Part shown: in pieces, positions 17,770 to 26,188 of the stretch
Layout of the letters: every line of letters starts with the position of its first letter
Numbering within the stretch: the stretch's first letter is position 1
Assembly (NCBI RefSeq): GCF_001418015.1
Contig: NZ_LIQG01000032.1
Coordinates: 62,001-126,000, forward strand
Source of the DNA: Lacinutrix mariniflava
GTDB taxonomy: Bacteria > Bacteroidota > Bacteroidia > Flavobacteriales > Flavobacteriaceae
DNA length: 64,000 nucleotides
Direction of reading: 5' to 3'
Translations under genes and position numbers: made by a program
The notes under the pieces: model-generated
Databases searched by the model: none
What the model was told of the DNA's origin: nothing
The model's input: the letters and a program-made list of their open reading frames with translations, nothing else

Positions 17770-18100
17770 AGAATTTAATGATTATCGTACTAAAATGAAC
17801 GATAAAATATTATCAGGAAATAATAAAGTAATAAAACGTATCTTTAATTTAGATACTAATGCATTTGCTGAAGGTGCTTTAGATGTTCCCACAAAAGAAC
17901 TTTTAGGCCTAGTTGCCTCTACAGTTTTACGTTGTGACGATTGTATAAAATACCATTTAGAATCTTGCTACAAAGCTGGATTATCTAAAGAAAAAGTAGA
18001 AGAAACACTTAGTATAGCAACCTTAGTAGGTGGAACAATTGTTATTCCTCACCTAAGAAAAGCTTATGAATACTGGGATGAATTAGAATCTCAAAGTTAA
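17753..18100 (+). CDS. Carboxymuconolactone decarboxylase / AhpD-like protein
   Basis: A 115-residue protein of the CMD/AhpD family. The CDDCIKYHLESC segment near residues 63-74 contains the CxxC-H active-site signature of AhpD-type thiol proteins (Cys63, Cys66, His70). Alternatives include a peroxidase-linked disulfide reductase or a decarboxylase; the cysteines favour redox activity. It overlaps the end of tatC, so it belongs to the same operon. Confidence 0.9.
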   Translation: MSESVKEFNDYRTKMNDKILSGNNKVIKRIFNLDTNAFAEGALDVPTKELLGLVASTVLRCDDCIKYHLESCYKAGLSKEKVEETLSIATLVGGTIVIPHLRKAYEYWDELESQS

Positions 18101-18155
18101 CTGTATTTGGAATATTAGTTTTTTTTAATGAACTTTACCTTAATACAACTCTATT

Positions 18156-18389
18156 ATGGACACACTTAAAAGCATAAAAAACAGGTTGATAGATCAGATT
18201 TTAACAACCAAAAATGAAGCATTATTAAAGGCTATTGATTCTATTTTTACTTCAACTCAAACGGAAGAAAAAATATTAACACTTAGCTCTGAACAAATAG
18301 AAATGCTTTTAATGAGTGAAAAAGACATTAAACAAAATAACATAGTAGCAGAATCTGATTTAGACACATTACTTTCTGATTACTTATAA
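18156..18389 (+). CDS. Type II antitoxin (Bacteroidota, addiction-module type)
   Basis: A 77-residue acidic protein. Its C-terminal half (LSSEQIEMLLMSEKDIKQN near 43-61 and SDLDTLLSDYL at the end) follows the pattern of small Bacteroidota antitoxins paired with RelE/ParE toxins, whose C-terminal region wraps the toxin. No clear DNA-binding fold is visible in the N terminus. Its stop overlaps the toxin start (TAATG). Confidence 0.75.
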   Translation: MDTLKSIKNRLIDQILTTKNEALLKAIDSIFTSTQTEEKILTLSSEQIEMLLMSEKDIKQNNIVAESDLDTLLSDYL

Positions 18390-18691
18390 TGAATATTGTT
18401 TGGACAGATACAGCAGTAAAACAATTAAAAAGCATTTTTAGTTACTGGAATAATAGAAATAAGAGTAGAAACTACTCTCAAAAATTATATATCGCTATAC
18501 AAGAACGCGTGCAAGTTCTTAAAATCAATCCTAAAATTGGTGTTTATACAAATTTTAAAAACACTCAAGCATTATCTTTAAAACACTATAGTATTATATA
18601 TAAAATTGAAGATAACACTATATTTATAACAGCTTTCTGGGACAACAGACAGAATCCAAAAAAGCTGTTAAAGTTTTTAAAATCAGAATAA
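18389..18691 (+). CDS. RelE/ParE-family toxin
   Basis: A 100-residue protein of the RelE/ParE fold: the opening [17 protein letters not shown] and the C-terminal sequence [14 protein letters not shown], with alternating helix and strand and many basic residues. ParE members poison gyrase and RelE members cut ribosome-bound mRNA; the sequence does not decide which. The N-terminal helix with SIFSYW and the terminal FWDNRQNP lean to ParE-like. It forms a cotranslated pair with the antitoxin and is placed between the CMD gene and lptB. Confidence 0.8.
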   Translation: MNIVWTDTAVKQLKSIFSYWNNRNKSRNYSQKLYIAIQERVQVLKINPKIGVYTNFKNTQALSLKHYSIIYKIEDNTIFITAFWDNRQNPKKLLKFLKSE

Positions 18692-18710
18692 AAAATACGT
18701 TATTGAGCAT

Positions 18711-19451
18711 ATGAAATTAAAAGCCGAACATTTAATGAAGTCCTACAGCGGACGAAAAGTTGTAAAAGACGTTTCTCTAGAAGTAAATACTGGAGAAATT
18801 GTTGGATTACTAGGACCTAATGGTGCAGGAAAAACAACGTCTTTTTACATGATTGTTGGCTTAATTAAACCTAATGGTGGTAATATTTTTTTAGAAGGCA
18901 CAAACATTACTAAATACCCAATGTACAAGCGTGCTCAAAATGGTATTGGCTACTTGGCACAAGAAGCTTCGGTTTTTAGAAAACTAAGTATTGAAGATAA
19001 CATTTTAAGTGTTTTACAATTAACAAAACTGAGTAAGAAAGAGCAATTACATAAAATGGAATCGCTTATAGACGAGTTTAGTTTGGGACATATTAGAAAA
19101 AGTCGTGGCGATTTATTATCTGGTGGTGAACGTAGAAGAACAGAGATTGCTCGTGCCTTAGCAACCGATCCTAATTTTATTTTATTAGATGAACCTTTTG
19201 CTGGGGTCGATCCTGTCGCAGTAGAAGACATTCAGCGTATTATTGCGCGTTTAGCTAAAAAAGACATTGGTATTCTTATTACCGATCACAACGTACAAGA
19301 AACTTTAGCTATTACAGATAGAACCTATTTAATGTTTGAAGGTGGTATTCTAAAAGCTGGTGAACCAGAAGAACTTGCCGCAGACGAAATGGTGCGTAAA
19401 GTATATTTAGGACAGAATTTTGAACTGCGAAAAACTAAGATTGATTTTTAA
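18711..19451 (+). CDS. lptB: LPS export ABC transporter ATPase LptB
   Basis: A 246-residue ABC ATPase that powers LptFGC to extract LPS from the inner membrane. Walker [10 protein letters not shown] is near residues 34-42, the signature [15 protein letters not shown] near 137-151, Walker [14 protein letters not shown] near 160-172, and the H-loop ITDHNVQET near 193. The LptB-specific AGVDP and [11 protein letters not shown] blocks are present. It ends the kdsD operon, 19 bases after the toxin gene, tying KDO synthesis to LPS export. Confidence 0.96.
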   Translation: MKLKAEHLMKSYSGRKVVKDVSLEVNTGEIVGLLGPNGAGKTTSFYMIVGLIKPNGGNIFLEGTNITKYPMYKRAQNGIGYLAQEASVFRKLSIEDNILSVLQLTKLSKKEQLHKMESLIDEFSLGHIRKSRGDLLSGGERRRTEIARALATDPNFILLDEPFAGVDPVAVEDIQRIIARLAKKDIGILITDHNVQETLAITDRTYLMFEGGILKAGEPEELAADEMVRKVYLGQNFELRKTKIDF

Positions 19452-19556
19452 CAGCCTAAGGTCGTCAAGCACATTTGGCATTTTCTCACTCTTAATTAAA
19501 TGCTATATGACTTAATTATAAAATGCTAATCCCTCTTATTTTTATATTCCAATATT

Positions 19557-20072
19557 TCACAATTCTCTTTCCATAACTCCAATGACTTTAGTAGGATTAT
19601 TCGGCTTTTTTAGAGTATCAGAGGTAAACGTATCAAAACTAAATGGATAATCGTAATATCTTAATTCTACAAAATTCTCAGAATTAAAATGAATTATGTA
19701 CTCTATTCTTCGGTTAAATCGAACTTTCCAATCTATTTTTAGAATACCATTCTCACAATTGCATTCTCCGTGATCTGCAACTACTCCATTTGGATTATAA
19801 TATTTAATTGAATCTTCATTTATTGTATACCATCTACTAGACATTCCTCCTCCAAAAACACCTTCATCCATCAAATTCTTATGTAATCTTGATTTGATTT
19901 TTAACTTGCCAATAATTTTATTACAAGCTTCATTGGAAGGGTAAAACGATGCAGAGTCTATACCGTTATTATCTCTCCATTCTGAAAATTGTTCATTGTT
20001 TGATTGCTTAACATTTCCGCAATTAAAAAATAAAAACATAATAGAGATACTTAAAAACATGATTATTTTCAT
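19557..20072 (-). CDS. Hypothetical lipoprotein
   Basis: A 171-residue protein with a type II signal peptide; hydrophobic residues 3-18 lead to the lipobox FNC (Cys19). The mature part carries several aromatic-rich beta strands (SRWYTINEDSIKYYNPNG, RIEYIIHFNSENFVELRYYDYP) and no recognised family. It should be anchored to the outer or inner membrane. It follows the LURP-one-like gene by 50 bases. Confidence 0.7.
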   Translation of the reverse strand: MKIIMFLSISIMFLFFNCGNVKQSNNEQFSEWRDNNGIDSASFYPSNEACNKIIGKLKIKSRLHKNLMDEGVFGGGMSSRWYTINEDSIKYYNPNGVVADHGECNCENGILKIDWKVRFNRRIEYIIHFNSENFVELRYYDYPFSFDTFTSDTLKKPNNPTKVIGVMEREL

Positions 20073-20122
20073 TTCTACTTGTTTTTAAATTCACTTTCAA
20101 CTTCTGTTTCAATTTCAAATTC

Positions 20123-20719
20123 CTAACCTCTTCGTCTTTCCAATAGAACCATCATCATTAAACTAAGCATAATACGATCGTCGTCATCATTATCTATTGG
20201 TTTAACTAGTTCTACTTTAAACTCTTTTCCAAAGAAAGAAGGCTCTTTTTTTAACTGTACAATAACCTCACCTCTTAAGTTTGTTACGTTATAGGTAGGA
20301 TGAAACAAATAACCTGTAAAGAAACCTAAAACAGGAATTTCGCCTAAAATAGAGTCTAATACTTTTACCCAAGGATTTTTTTCTTTTATATGGTATTGTA
20401 ATTTCTCATGCTGATCTATAATTTCGTAATTGGCTTTCCAAATTGAAGCCCAACCTTTTCTAGCCACTTTACCAATTATTGAACCATCTGCATCCTTTAA
20501 TGCATAGGCTGCAGAAAAATCTAACCATTGGTTCGCCGCAATAGTATAAGCAACCTCTTTTTTACTACTATCTGAATATATAGTAATTGCTTCTTTAAGC
20601 TTAAACATTTTCTGTTTTACGTAAGCAACTGTACTTCCTCCCGCATCTTTTGCTGTGAAATCGTTAGACAACGTACCTATATTGAAACTAAAATGTATTG
20701 GAAATTTTAAATCTTTCAT
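20123..20719 (-). CDS. LURP-one / tubby-C-like domain protein
   Basis: A 198-residue protein whose N-terminal 170 residues match the LURP-one-related (DUF567, tubby-like) fold: TVAYVKQKMFKLKEAITIY, DGSIIGKVARKGW and YNVTNLRGEVIVQLK are the expected beta strands. Relatives include phospholipid scramblase-like proteins, so membrane-lipid binding is likely. The C terminus is unusual, with an acidic DNDDDDR run followed by a hydrophobic MLSLMMMVLLE stretch. It lies 22 bases after the TerC gene and may be in its operon. Confidence 0.75.
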   Translation of the reverse strand: MKDLKFPIHFSFNIGTLSNDFTAKDAGGSTVAYVKQKMFKLKEAITIYSDSSKKEVAYTIAANQWLDFSAAYALKDADGSIIGKVARKGWASIWKANYEIIDQHEKLQYHIKEKNPWVKVLDSILGEIPVLGFFTGYLFHPTYNVTNLRGEVIVQLKKEPSFFGKEFKVELVKPIDNDDDDRIMLSLMMMVLLERRRG

Positions 20720-20741
20720 ATTATAAATTATGTTTAGCTTA

Positions 20742-21548
20742 TTATTTTTTTGAAACCGTATTCTCCTTTAAAAGTTTCTTTTGATAACGTCCTTGCACTA
20801 CATCAACAATAACAAGAATAGCAATTACAAAATAAAATGTTGTTTTACTCATAGGTACAATTTCGTTTCCAAAGAAATATAAATGAGCCAAATGCCCTCC
20901 TTCGGTAATCAACATAATGCCAACTATAAATAAAATGAATAAACCCAAGACTTCGTACATTCTATTTTTAGATAAAAAACTAGAAATCTTATCTGCCATA
21001 AATAGCATTAATAATCCACTTGCAACAATAGCAATGGCCATAACTATAAAAGCTACTGTAGAATCTTCAATCTCTCTTGTTAAACCAATGGCTGCCAAAA
21101 TTGAATCGAAAGAAAATACCAAATTCATAATCACAATACTCGTAATTGCTGCTTTTGCGGTTTTTGTACCACGCTCTGCATCTTCCACTTCATGGCTGTT
21201 TTCTTGAAGCGAAATCATGTGCCAGATTTCTTTTATAGCAGTATAAACAATGAAAGCTCCACCAACAAGTACAATAATACTGTGACCGTTAAATGAAAAC
21301 TTTACAATATCTTCTATTTCTCCTGTTAGCCAAGAAAAAGGTTCTTGAAAGAAGACGATAACTTTTACTAACACAAATAATAATATTATCCTTAGAACAA
21401 TAGCGATTAAAATTCCTTTTTTACGCACACTTTTTTGTTCGGATAGTGGTGCTTTTTTAGACTCTAAAGAAATGTATAATAAGTTATCGAAACCTAAAAC
21501 AGCTTGTAAAGCCACTAGCATAATAAGTGTAAAAATAATTTGACCCAT
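20742..21548 (-). CDS. TerC-family integral membrane protein
   Basis: A 268-residue polytopic protein with about seven to eight membrane segments. Its opening GFDNLLYISLE near residues 19-29 and the central SFDSILAAIGL near 145-155, each with Asp in the membrane, are the TerC signatures. These acidic residues are thought to bind metal ions, and members affect tellurite resistance or manganese export. Its stop adjoins pssA, with a one-base overlap that suggests coupling. Confidence 0.9.
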   Translation of the reverse strand: MGQIIFTLIMLVALQAVLGFDNLLYISLESKKAPLSEQKSVRKKGILIAIVLRIILLFVLVKVIVFFQEPFSWLTGEIEDIVKFSFNGHSIIVLVGGAFIVYTAIKEIWHMISLQENSHEVEDAERGTKTAKAAITSIVIMNLVFSFDSILAAIGLTREIEDSTVAFIVMAIAIVASGLLMLFMADKISSFLSKNRMYEVLGLFILFIVGIMLITEGGHLAHLYFFGNEIVPMSKTTFYFVIAILVIVDVVQGRYQKKLLKENTVSKK

Positions 21549-22294
21549 TAGTTTTTGTTATTTTGAATTAAAGAAAGTAAAATGTATAATAATATGATTA
21601 CTGGTATTGCAGCAAAATGAAGCACAATTAACAATACCAAACTTAGTATAATAAAAACATAGCGCATTGCATTATTTTTAAAACTATAGTCTTTAAATTT
21701 TAAAGCGAATAGTTTTATACCCGAATTAAGTAAGTAACAACTTAAAAGTGCAATCCCTATTAAAAACCATTTATTTAGTATAATAGCATTAATAGCATCG
21801 TTATGTTGAAACTCCATAATTAATGGTAACGACATAATAAGCAATGTGTTTGCTGGTGTTGGTAAACCTTTAAAATAAGTTTGCTGGTCTTCGTCTAAAT
21901 TAAATGTTGCTAATCTATAAGCTGATGCTAAAGTAACAAACAAGCCAATAACAGGAATAAAAGACATTGAAAAACCAGACCAATGTAAAGACCACTCGTT
22001 CGATGCTGCCATTGGAGGAGCATCCACTGCGATTGCTATAAGTTTGTATAATATAATTCCTGGTACTAAACCACTAGTAACCATGTCTGCCAAAGAATCT
22101 AATTGCAAACCTAGTTCACTTTGCACATTTAACTTACGAGCCAACAGCCCATCGAAAAAATCGAAAAATATACCTAGAAACACAAATAATGCCGATGTAA
22201 CAAAAAGGTTGTTAACTGCAAATATTACAGCTATACTTCCACATAACAGATTAAGAAGTGTTATAAAGTTTGGAATGAATTTTTTAATTTGCAT
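21548..22294 (-). CDS. pssA: CDP-diacylglycerol-serine O-phosphatidyltransferase
   Basis: A 248-residue membrane enzyme that makes phosphatidylserine, the precursor of phosphatidylethanolamine, from CDP-diacylglycerol and serine. The CDP-alcohol phosphotransferase motif is intact: FDGLLAR near residues 47-53, then G and LDSLADMVTSG near 65-75. There are about eight hydrophobic segments. It heads the minus-strand run pssA, terC-like, LURP-one-like, lipoprotein. The start is the ATG at 22294 and no clear promoter box precedes it. Confidence 0.95.
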   Translation of the reverse strand: MQIKKFIPNFITLLNLLCGSIAVIFAVNNLFVTSALFVFLGIFFDFFDGLLARKLNVQSELGLQLDSLADMVTSGLVPGIILYKLIAIAVDAPPMAASNEWSLHWSGFSMSFIPVIGLFVTLASAYRLATFNLDEDQQTYFKGLPTPANTLLIMSLPLIMEFQHNDAINAIILNKWFLIGIALLSCYLLNSGIKLFALKFKDYSFKNNAMRYVFIILSLVLLIVLHFAAIPVIILLYILLSLIQNNKN

Positions 22295-22414
22295 TGGTTA
22301 GTTTTTGGTAAAAATAGTAAAGAATTTTAATTAAAAATAACACTATACAATATAGTATTAAATTTGAAGTTTAATATATAGAAAAAATATACCATCTTTG
22401 TAAAAAAATTGACC

Positions 22415-23479
22415 TTGAAACTACAATTAACACTTGCGCTAACCATAGTGTCGTTCTCACTTTTCGCTCAAACTAAATATTCTAACGAATTTATGAATAT
22501 TGGTGTAGATGCTGCTGCTCTAGGAATGAGTAATGCTGTGTCTGCGACTACTAGCGATGTTAATGCCGGTTATTGGAATCCTGCTGGGTTAGTTAACGTT
22601 AAGGATAACGAATTAGCACTTATGCACTCTAGCTATTTTGCAAATATTGCTAACTACGATTATGCCGCTTTTGCAATGCCTCTAGATGATAGGAGCACTA
22701 TTGGATTCTCGTTAATTCGTTTTGCAGTAGATGATATTTTAGATACCACACAATTAATAGACGATCAAGGAAATGTAAATTACGATCGTATTAGTTTATT
22801 CTCAACTGCAGATTATGGTTTTACTTTTTCTTATGCTAGAAAATTGCCTATTCAAGGTTTAAATTATGGTATAAATGCCAAAGTTATACGTCGTATTATT
22901 GGTGATTTTGCTAATTCTTGGGGATTTGGATTCGATGCAGGAATACAATTTGAAAGTCAAAACAATTGGAAGTTTGGTTTAATGGCTCGAGACATAACAA
23001 CAACTTTTAATTCGTGGAGTTACGATGAAGAAGCGTTTGCACGAGTACAAGGCGCTGTAGAAGGTCAAAATCAAGAATTACCAGAATCTTCTGAAATTAC
23101 TATACCTAAATTACAAATTGGTATTGCTAAAAGTTATGTTTTTCACTATGATTATAGTTTAAAAGCTGAATTTGATTTGAATGTCCGTTTCGAGCAGAAT
23201 AACGATGTTATTTCAACATCTTTTGCAAGTGTAAATCCTGCTTTAGGTTTTGAGTTTGGCTATATTGATATGATATACTTAAGAACTGGAGTTGGTAATT
23301 TTCAAAATGAATTACAAATTGATAATTCTGAAAGCTTAAGTTTCCAACCTAGTTTTGGTCTTGGTTTTAAATACAGAGGTATCCATGTAGATTATGCCTT
23401 TACAGATATTGGAGACCAAAGTGCTGCATTGTACTCTAATGTATTTTCTTTAAAATTAGATTTTAGTGCTTTTAGATAA
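22415..23479 (+). CDS. PorV/PorQ-family outer-membrane barrel (PorV2-like)
   Basis: About 354 residues with a signal peptide (MKLQLTLALTIVSFSLFAQ). The mature N terminus MNIGVDAAALGMSNAVSATTSDVNAGYWNPAGL is the diagnostic start of the PorV/PorQ branch of FadL-like barrels, which are part of or related to the type IX secretion system. Repeated amphipathic strands follow to the final KLDFSAF. The start is a TTG; 22415 gives the best signal peptide, and 22409 is an alternative TTG two codons upstream. A near-consensus box CATCTTTG (22393-22400) lies upstream. It is 15 bases ahead of the Lnb-domain gene. Confidence 0.85.
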   Translation: MKLQLTLALTIVSFSLFAQTKYSNEFMNIGVDAAALGMSNAVSATTSDVNAGYWNPAGLVNVKDNELALMHSSYFANIANYDYAAFAMPLDDRSTIGFSLIRFAVDDILDTTQLIDDQGNVNYDRISLFSTADYGFTFSYARKLPIQGLNYGINAKVIRRIIGDFANSWGFGFDAGIQFESQNNWKFGLMARDITTTFNSWSYDEEAFARVQGAVEGQNQELPESSEITIPKLQIGIAKSYVFHYDYSLKAEFDLNVRFEQNNDVISTSFASVNPALGFEFGYIDMIYLRTGVGNFQNELQIDNSESLSFQPSFGLGFKYRGIHVDYAFTDIGDQSAALYSNVFSLKLDFSAFR

Positions 23480-23494
23480 AAAAGCATTTTATAT

Positions 23495-24670
23495 ATGAAA
23501 CAATTTTTACTTACTTCACTACTACTCTCTTTTTTTACATCGTTTTCTCAAGTACCTCAACTTACAGAAAATACAGAAATTAGTATTATCACTATTGGAC
23601 CAGGAAACAATTTAAACGATAGTTTTGGCCATAATGGTTTTAGAGTAAAAAACGAATATCTTGATGTTGTTTACGACTATGGAAGATACCCTTTTAATGA
23701 CCCAGATTTTTATCTCAATTTTGCTCAAGGTAAATTAAAATATTTGATGGGAGCTGCTAATACCAGAGATATAGTCGGCTTATACAAACAACAAAACAGG
23801 ACTATAAAAGAACAAGTACTTAATTTAAACCAAGATCAAAAAGAAGTGCTTTTAAATTATCTTGGCAATAATTACAAACCAGAAAACAGACCATATCTCT
23901 ATGACTTTTTCTACGATAATTGTGCAACAAAAATGCGTGACGTTTCTGAAACTGTTTTAAATGGAGATATTGAATATAAAACATCTAAAATTTATAAAAA
24001 AGAAACGTTTAGAGACCTTATTCAGAATAAATTATATTGGAATTCTTGGGGAAGTTTTGGTATTGACATTGCCTTAGGTTCTGTTATCGACAAAACAGCA
24101 AACCCAAGAGAGTATATGTTTTTACCCGAAAACATCTTTATCTTTTTTGAAGAAGCTTATTTTAAAAGTTCCAATAAACCTGTTATAAAAGAATCTAAAA
24201 TACTTTACACACAAGAAGGTGATTTTGAAAAAGGTAGTTTTTTTACGAGTCCCATTTTTATACTATCAATTGTAAGTTTAGGTATTCTATTTGTCACTTT
24301 TAAAGATAATAAAAGCGATAAACGTACTAAATGGTTAGACGCTGTATTGTTTACATTAACCGGTGCCATTGGTTTACTATTACTGTTACTTTGGTTTGCT
24401 ACAGATCATTCTGCTACTGCATACAATTACAATTTACTTTGGGCTTGCCCAATTAGTTTAATTGCATTATTTCAAGTATTAAAAAAGGCTCCTAAACGTT
24501 GGTTTATTAGTTATTTAAAGTTTCTTGTGATTTTGTTATGCTTAATGACGCTTCATTGGTTTATTGGAGTACAAGTCTATGCTTACGGACTTATCCCTCT
24601 ACTTATTGCATTAGCTGTAAGGTATGTGTATTTAATTCGCTTTTTTGGACGTGTAGATTTAGAAAGATAG
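23495..24670 (+). CDS. Lnb-like / DUF4105 domain membrane protein
   Basis: A 391-residue protein. A signal peptide (residues 1-18) is followed by a periplasmic DUF4105 domain (20-240) with the conserved SFGHNGFRV near 45-53 and YDNCATKMRD near 141-150. The same domain forms the N-terminal part of Lnb lipoprotein intramolecular transacylases. Residues 250-391 hold four or five membrane segments. A role in lipoprotein or envelope-lipid processing is a reasonable inference, with His and Cys as candidate catalytic residues. It is 15 bases behind the PorV2-like gene and ends in a seven-base tandem repeat. Confidence 0.82.
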   Translation: MKQFLLTSLLLSFFTSFSQVPQLTENTEISIITIGPGNNLNDSFGHNGFRVKNEYLDVVYDYGRYPFNDPDFYLNFAQGKLKYLMGAANTRDIVGLYKQQNRTIKEQVLNLNQDQKEVLLNYLGNNYKPENRPYLYDFFYDNCATKMRDVSETVLNGDIEYKTSKIYKKETFRDLIQNKLYWNSWGSFGIDIALGSVIDKTANPREYMFLPENIFIFFEEAYFKSSNKPVIKESKILYTQEGDFEKGSFFTSPIFILSIVSLGILFVTFKDNKSDKRTKWLDAVLFTLTGAIGLLLLLLWFATDHSATAYNYNLLWACPISLIALFQVLKKAPKRWFISYLKFLVILLCLMTLHWFIGVQVYAYGLIPLLIALAVRYVYLIRFFGRVDLER

Positions 24671-24686
24671 AAGATAGAAGATAGAA
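24666..24686 (+). repeat. Three tandem 7-base copies at the stop codon
   Basis: GATAGAA is repeated three times in a row (24666-24672, 24673-24679, 24680-24686). The first copy contains the TAG stop codon (24668-24670) of the Lnb-like gene. The change of copy number would not alter the protein because the stop lies in the first copy. Confidence 0.9.
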
Positions 24687-24737
24687 ATTCTAGTGTCAAC
24701 TTAAGCTATTATTTTTACTTTAAACCTTTTAACCATT

Positions 24738-26132
24738 CTACTGACCTCTAAAGAAAATAACCGTACTAAAGGTCTTTACAATAATATTAAAATCCATCAA
24801 AAAACTACGGTGTTTTATGTAGAACAAATCGTATTCTAACTTTACAAGACTATCGTCAATACTAGATCCATAACGTGCCTTTACTTGAGCCCAACCTGTT
24901 AAGCCTGGTTTTACAATATGCCTAGTATGATAGAATGGTATAACTTGAGATAACTCGTTTACAAACATAGGTCGTTCTGGCCTTGGACCAATAATACTCA
25001 TATCTCCTTTAATTATATTAATTAGTTGTGGTAGTTCATCTAAACGTGTCGTTCTTAAAAAGCGTCCAAAAGCAGTGACTCTAGCATCATTTTTCTGTGC
25101 CCAAACTGCTCCTCCAGCTTCAGCATTAGTAACCATACTTCTAAATTTAAAAATTTTAAAAGGCTTTCCATTTTTCCCAACGCGTACTTGAGAATATAAT
25201 AATGGGCCTCTATTTCCAATAATATTTCCTATTACTATAAATGGCAATACTAAGAGAGAGCACATTATTCCAAAGACCGATAATAAGAGATCAAAAGTAC
25301 GTCTATAAGCTAGATATAGCTTATTCTTATTGTTTCGGCTAAACGGAAAATACTTATAAAAATCTTTCCCAATAAACTGTACAGGTACTCTGTAAGACAT
25401 CTCTTCATAGACCTGTGTATATTCTCTAATTGGGTAACCTCGTTCTAAAAGTGTAATTAAATCTACATACAATAAGGATGAAATAGTTTCAGAACTATAA
25501 CTAGCCATAACAACTTCCGAAATATTTTCGTCTACAATAATTTGATGAATTTTATTTGCCTCGTATTCTGTTATCCCTTTAAATATTATAGGCTCTTCTT
25601 TCTCTTCTTCACAATTAATAAATCCGATAACTTGATAATTTGGATCAGCTTTCTTTAAAGATAGCACTATGGCTTCAATACTCGATACTTCACCAACTAA
25701 CAATGCTCTTTTATAAAAGCGAGGAGAAGCAATAAAGGTAATATAAGCAAGTCTCCAAATAAATAGCGGTAATAATATTGCCAAATAGAAGTATAGAATT
25801 TGAATACGCTTTTCGGGTAATATAGGTGTGTAATACGGTGTTAAAAGGTATACTAACACTGTAATAGAAGTTGTAAGTATTATTGCACTTGTAACGGTCT
25901 CTATTTTACTAGATTTTTTTAAATCGTAGAGTTCGAAAACTGTTCCAAATCCCATAATATAAATAGCTAGAACAACTAACCATCTCCAATGTGTCTCATC
26001 TATTTTAATGTAATCGAATCCTGAAAAATAACTAAAACCATATAAGGATAGACCAATAGATAAAACATCGAAGAGTCTTAATAAGACTTTTCTTTCAGAC
26101 ATTTCAAAATGAATACTAGACTGTTTAGTCAT
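24738..26132 (-). CDS. Initiating phosphoglycosyltransferase (WcaJ-like)
   Basis: A 464-residue polyprenyl-phosphate sugar-1-phosphate transferase, which starts a repeat unit on undecaprenyl phosphate. Residues 10-115 hold four N-terminal membrane segments and 120-250 a nucleotide-binding-like region. The catalytic domain is 270-464, with the membrane re-entrant segment and the blocks KIFKFRSM, TRLDELPQLINIIKGDMSIIGPRPE and GLTGWAQV. The sugar, Glc-, Gal- or N-acetylated, is not determined. It is the last gene of the locus and has a possible promoter of its own. Confidence 0.92.
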   Translation of the reverse strand: MTKQSSIHFEMSERKVLLRLFDVLSIGLSLYGFSYFSGFDYIKIDETHWRWLVVLAIYIMGFGTVFELYDLKKSSKIETVTSAIILTTSITVLVYLLTPYYTPILPEKRIQILYFYLAILLPLFIWRLAYITFIASPRFYKRALLVGEVSSIEAIVLSLKKADPNYQVIGFINCEEEKEEPIIFKGITEYEANKIHQIIVDENISEVVMASYSSETISSLLYVDLITLLERGYPIREYTQVYEEMSYRVPVQFIGKDFYKYFPFSRNNKNKLYLAYRRTFDLLLSVFGIMCSLLVLPFIVIGNIIGNRGPLLYSQVRVGKNGKPFKIFKFRSMVTNAEAGGAVWAQKNDARVTAFGRFLRTTRLDELPQLINIIKGDMSIIGPRPERPMFVNELSQVIPFYHTRHIVKPGLTGWAQVKARYGSSIDDSLVKLEYDLFYIKHRSFLMDFNIIVKTFSTVIFFRGQ

Positions 26133-26155
26133 GAATTAGTTGGAGTGGTTTTTGG

Positions 26156-26185
26156 TAAAGATAATAAGTAATCTATTGATTGCAA
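26156..26185 (-). promoter_or_regulatory. Possible promoter of the wcaJ-like gene
   Basis: On the minus strand, TTG (26185-26183), exactly 19 bases, then TATCTTTA (26163-26156). The last base of the -7 box deviates from consensus. The start codon is 23 bases downstream. Confidence 0.5.
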
Positions 26186-26188
26186 GAT

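Noticed and set aside
19452-19556. Intrinsic terminator after lptB
   Set aside because: The gap contains AT-rich repeats but no stem followed by a T-run that I can support.
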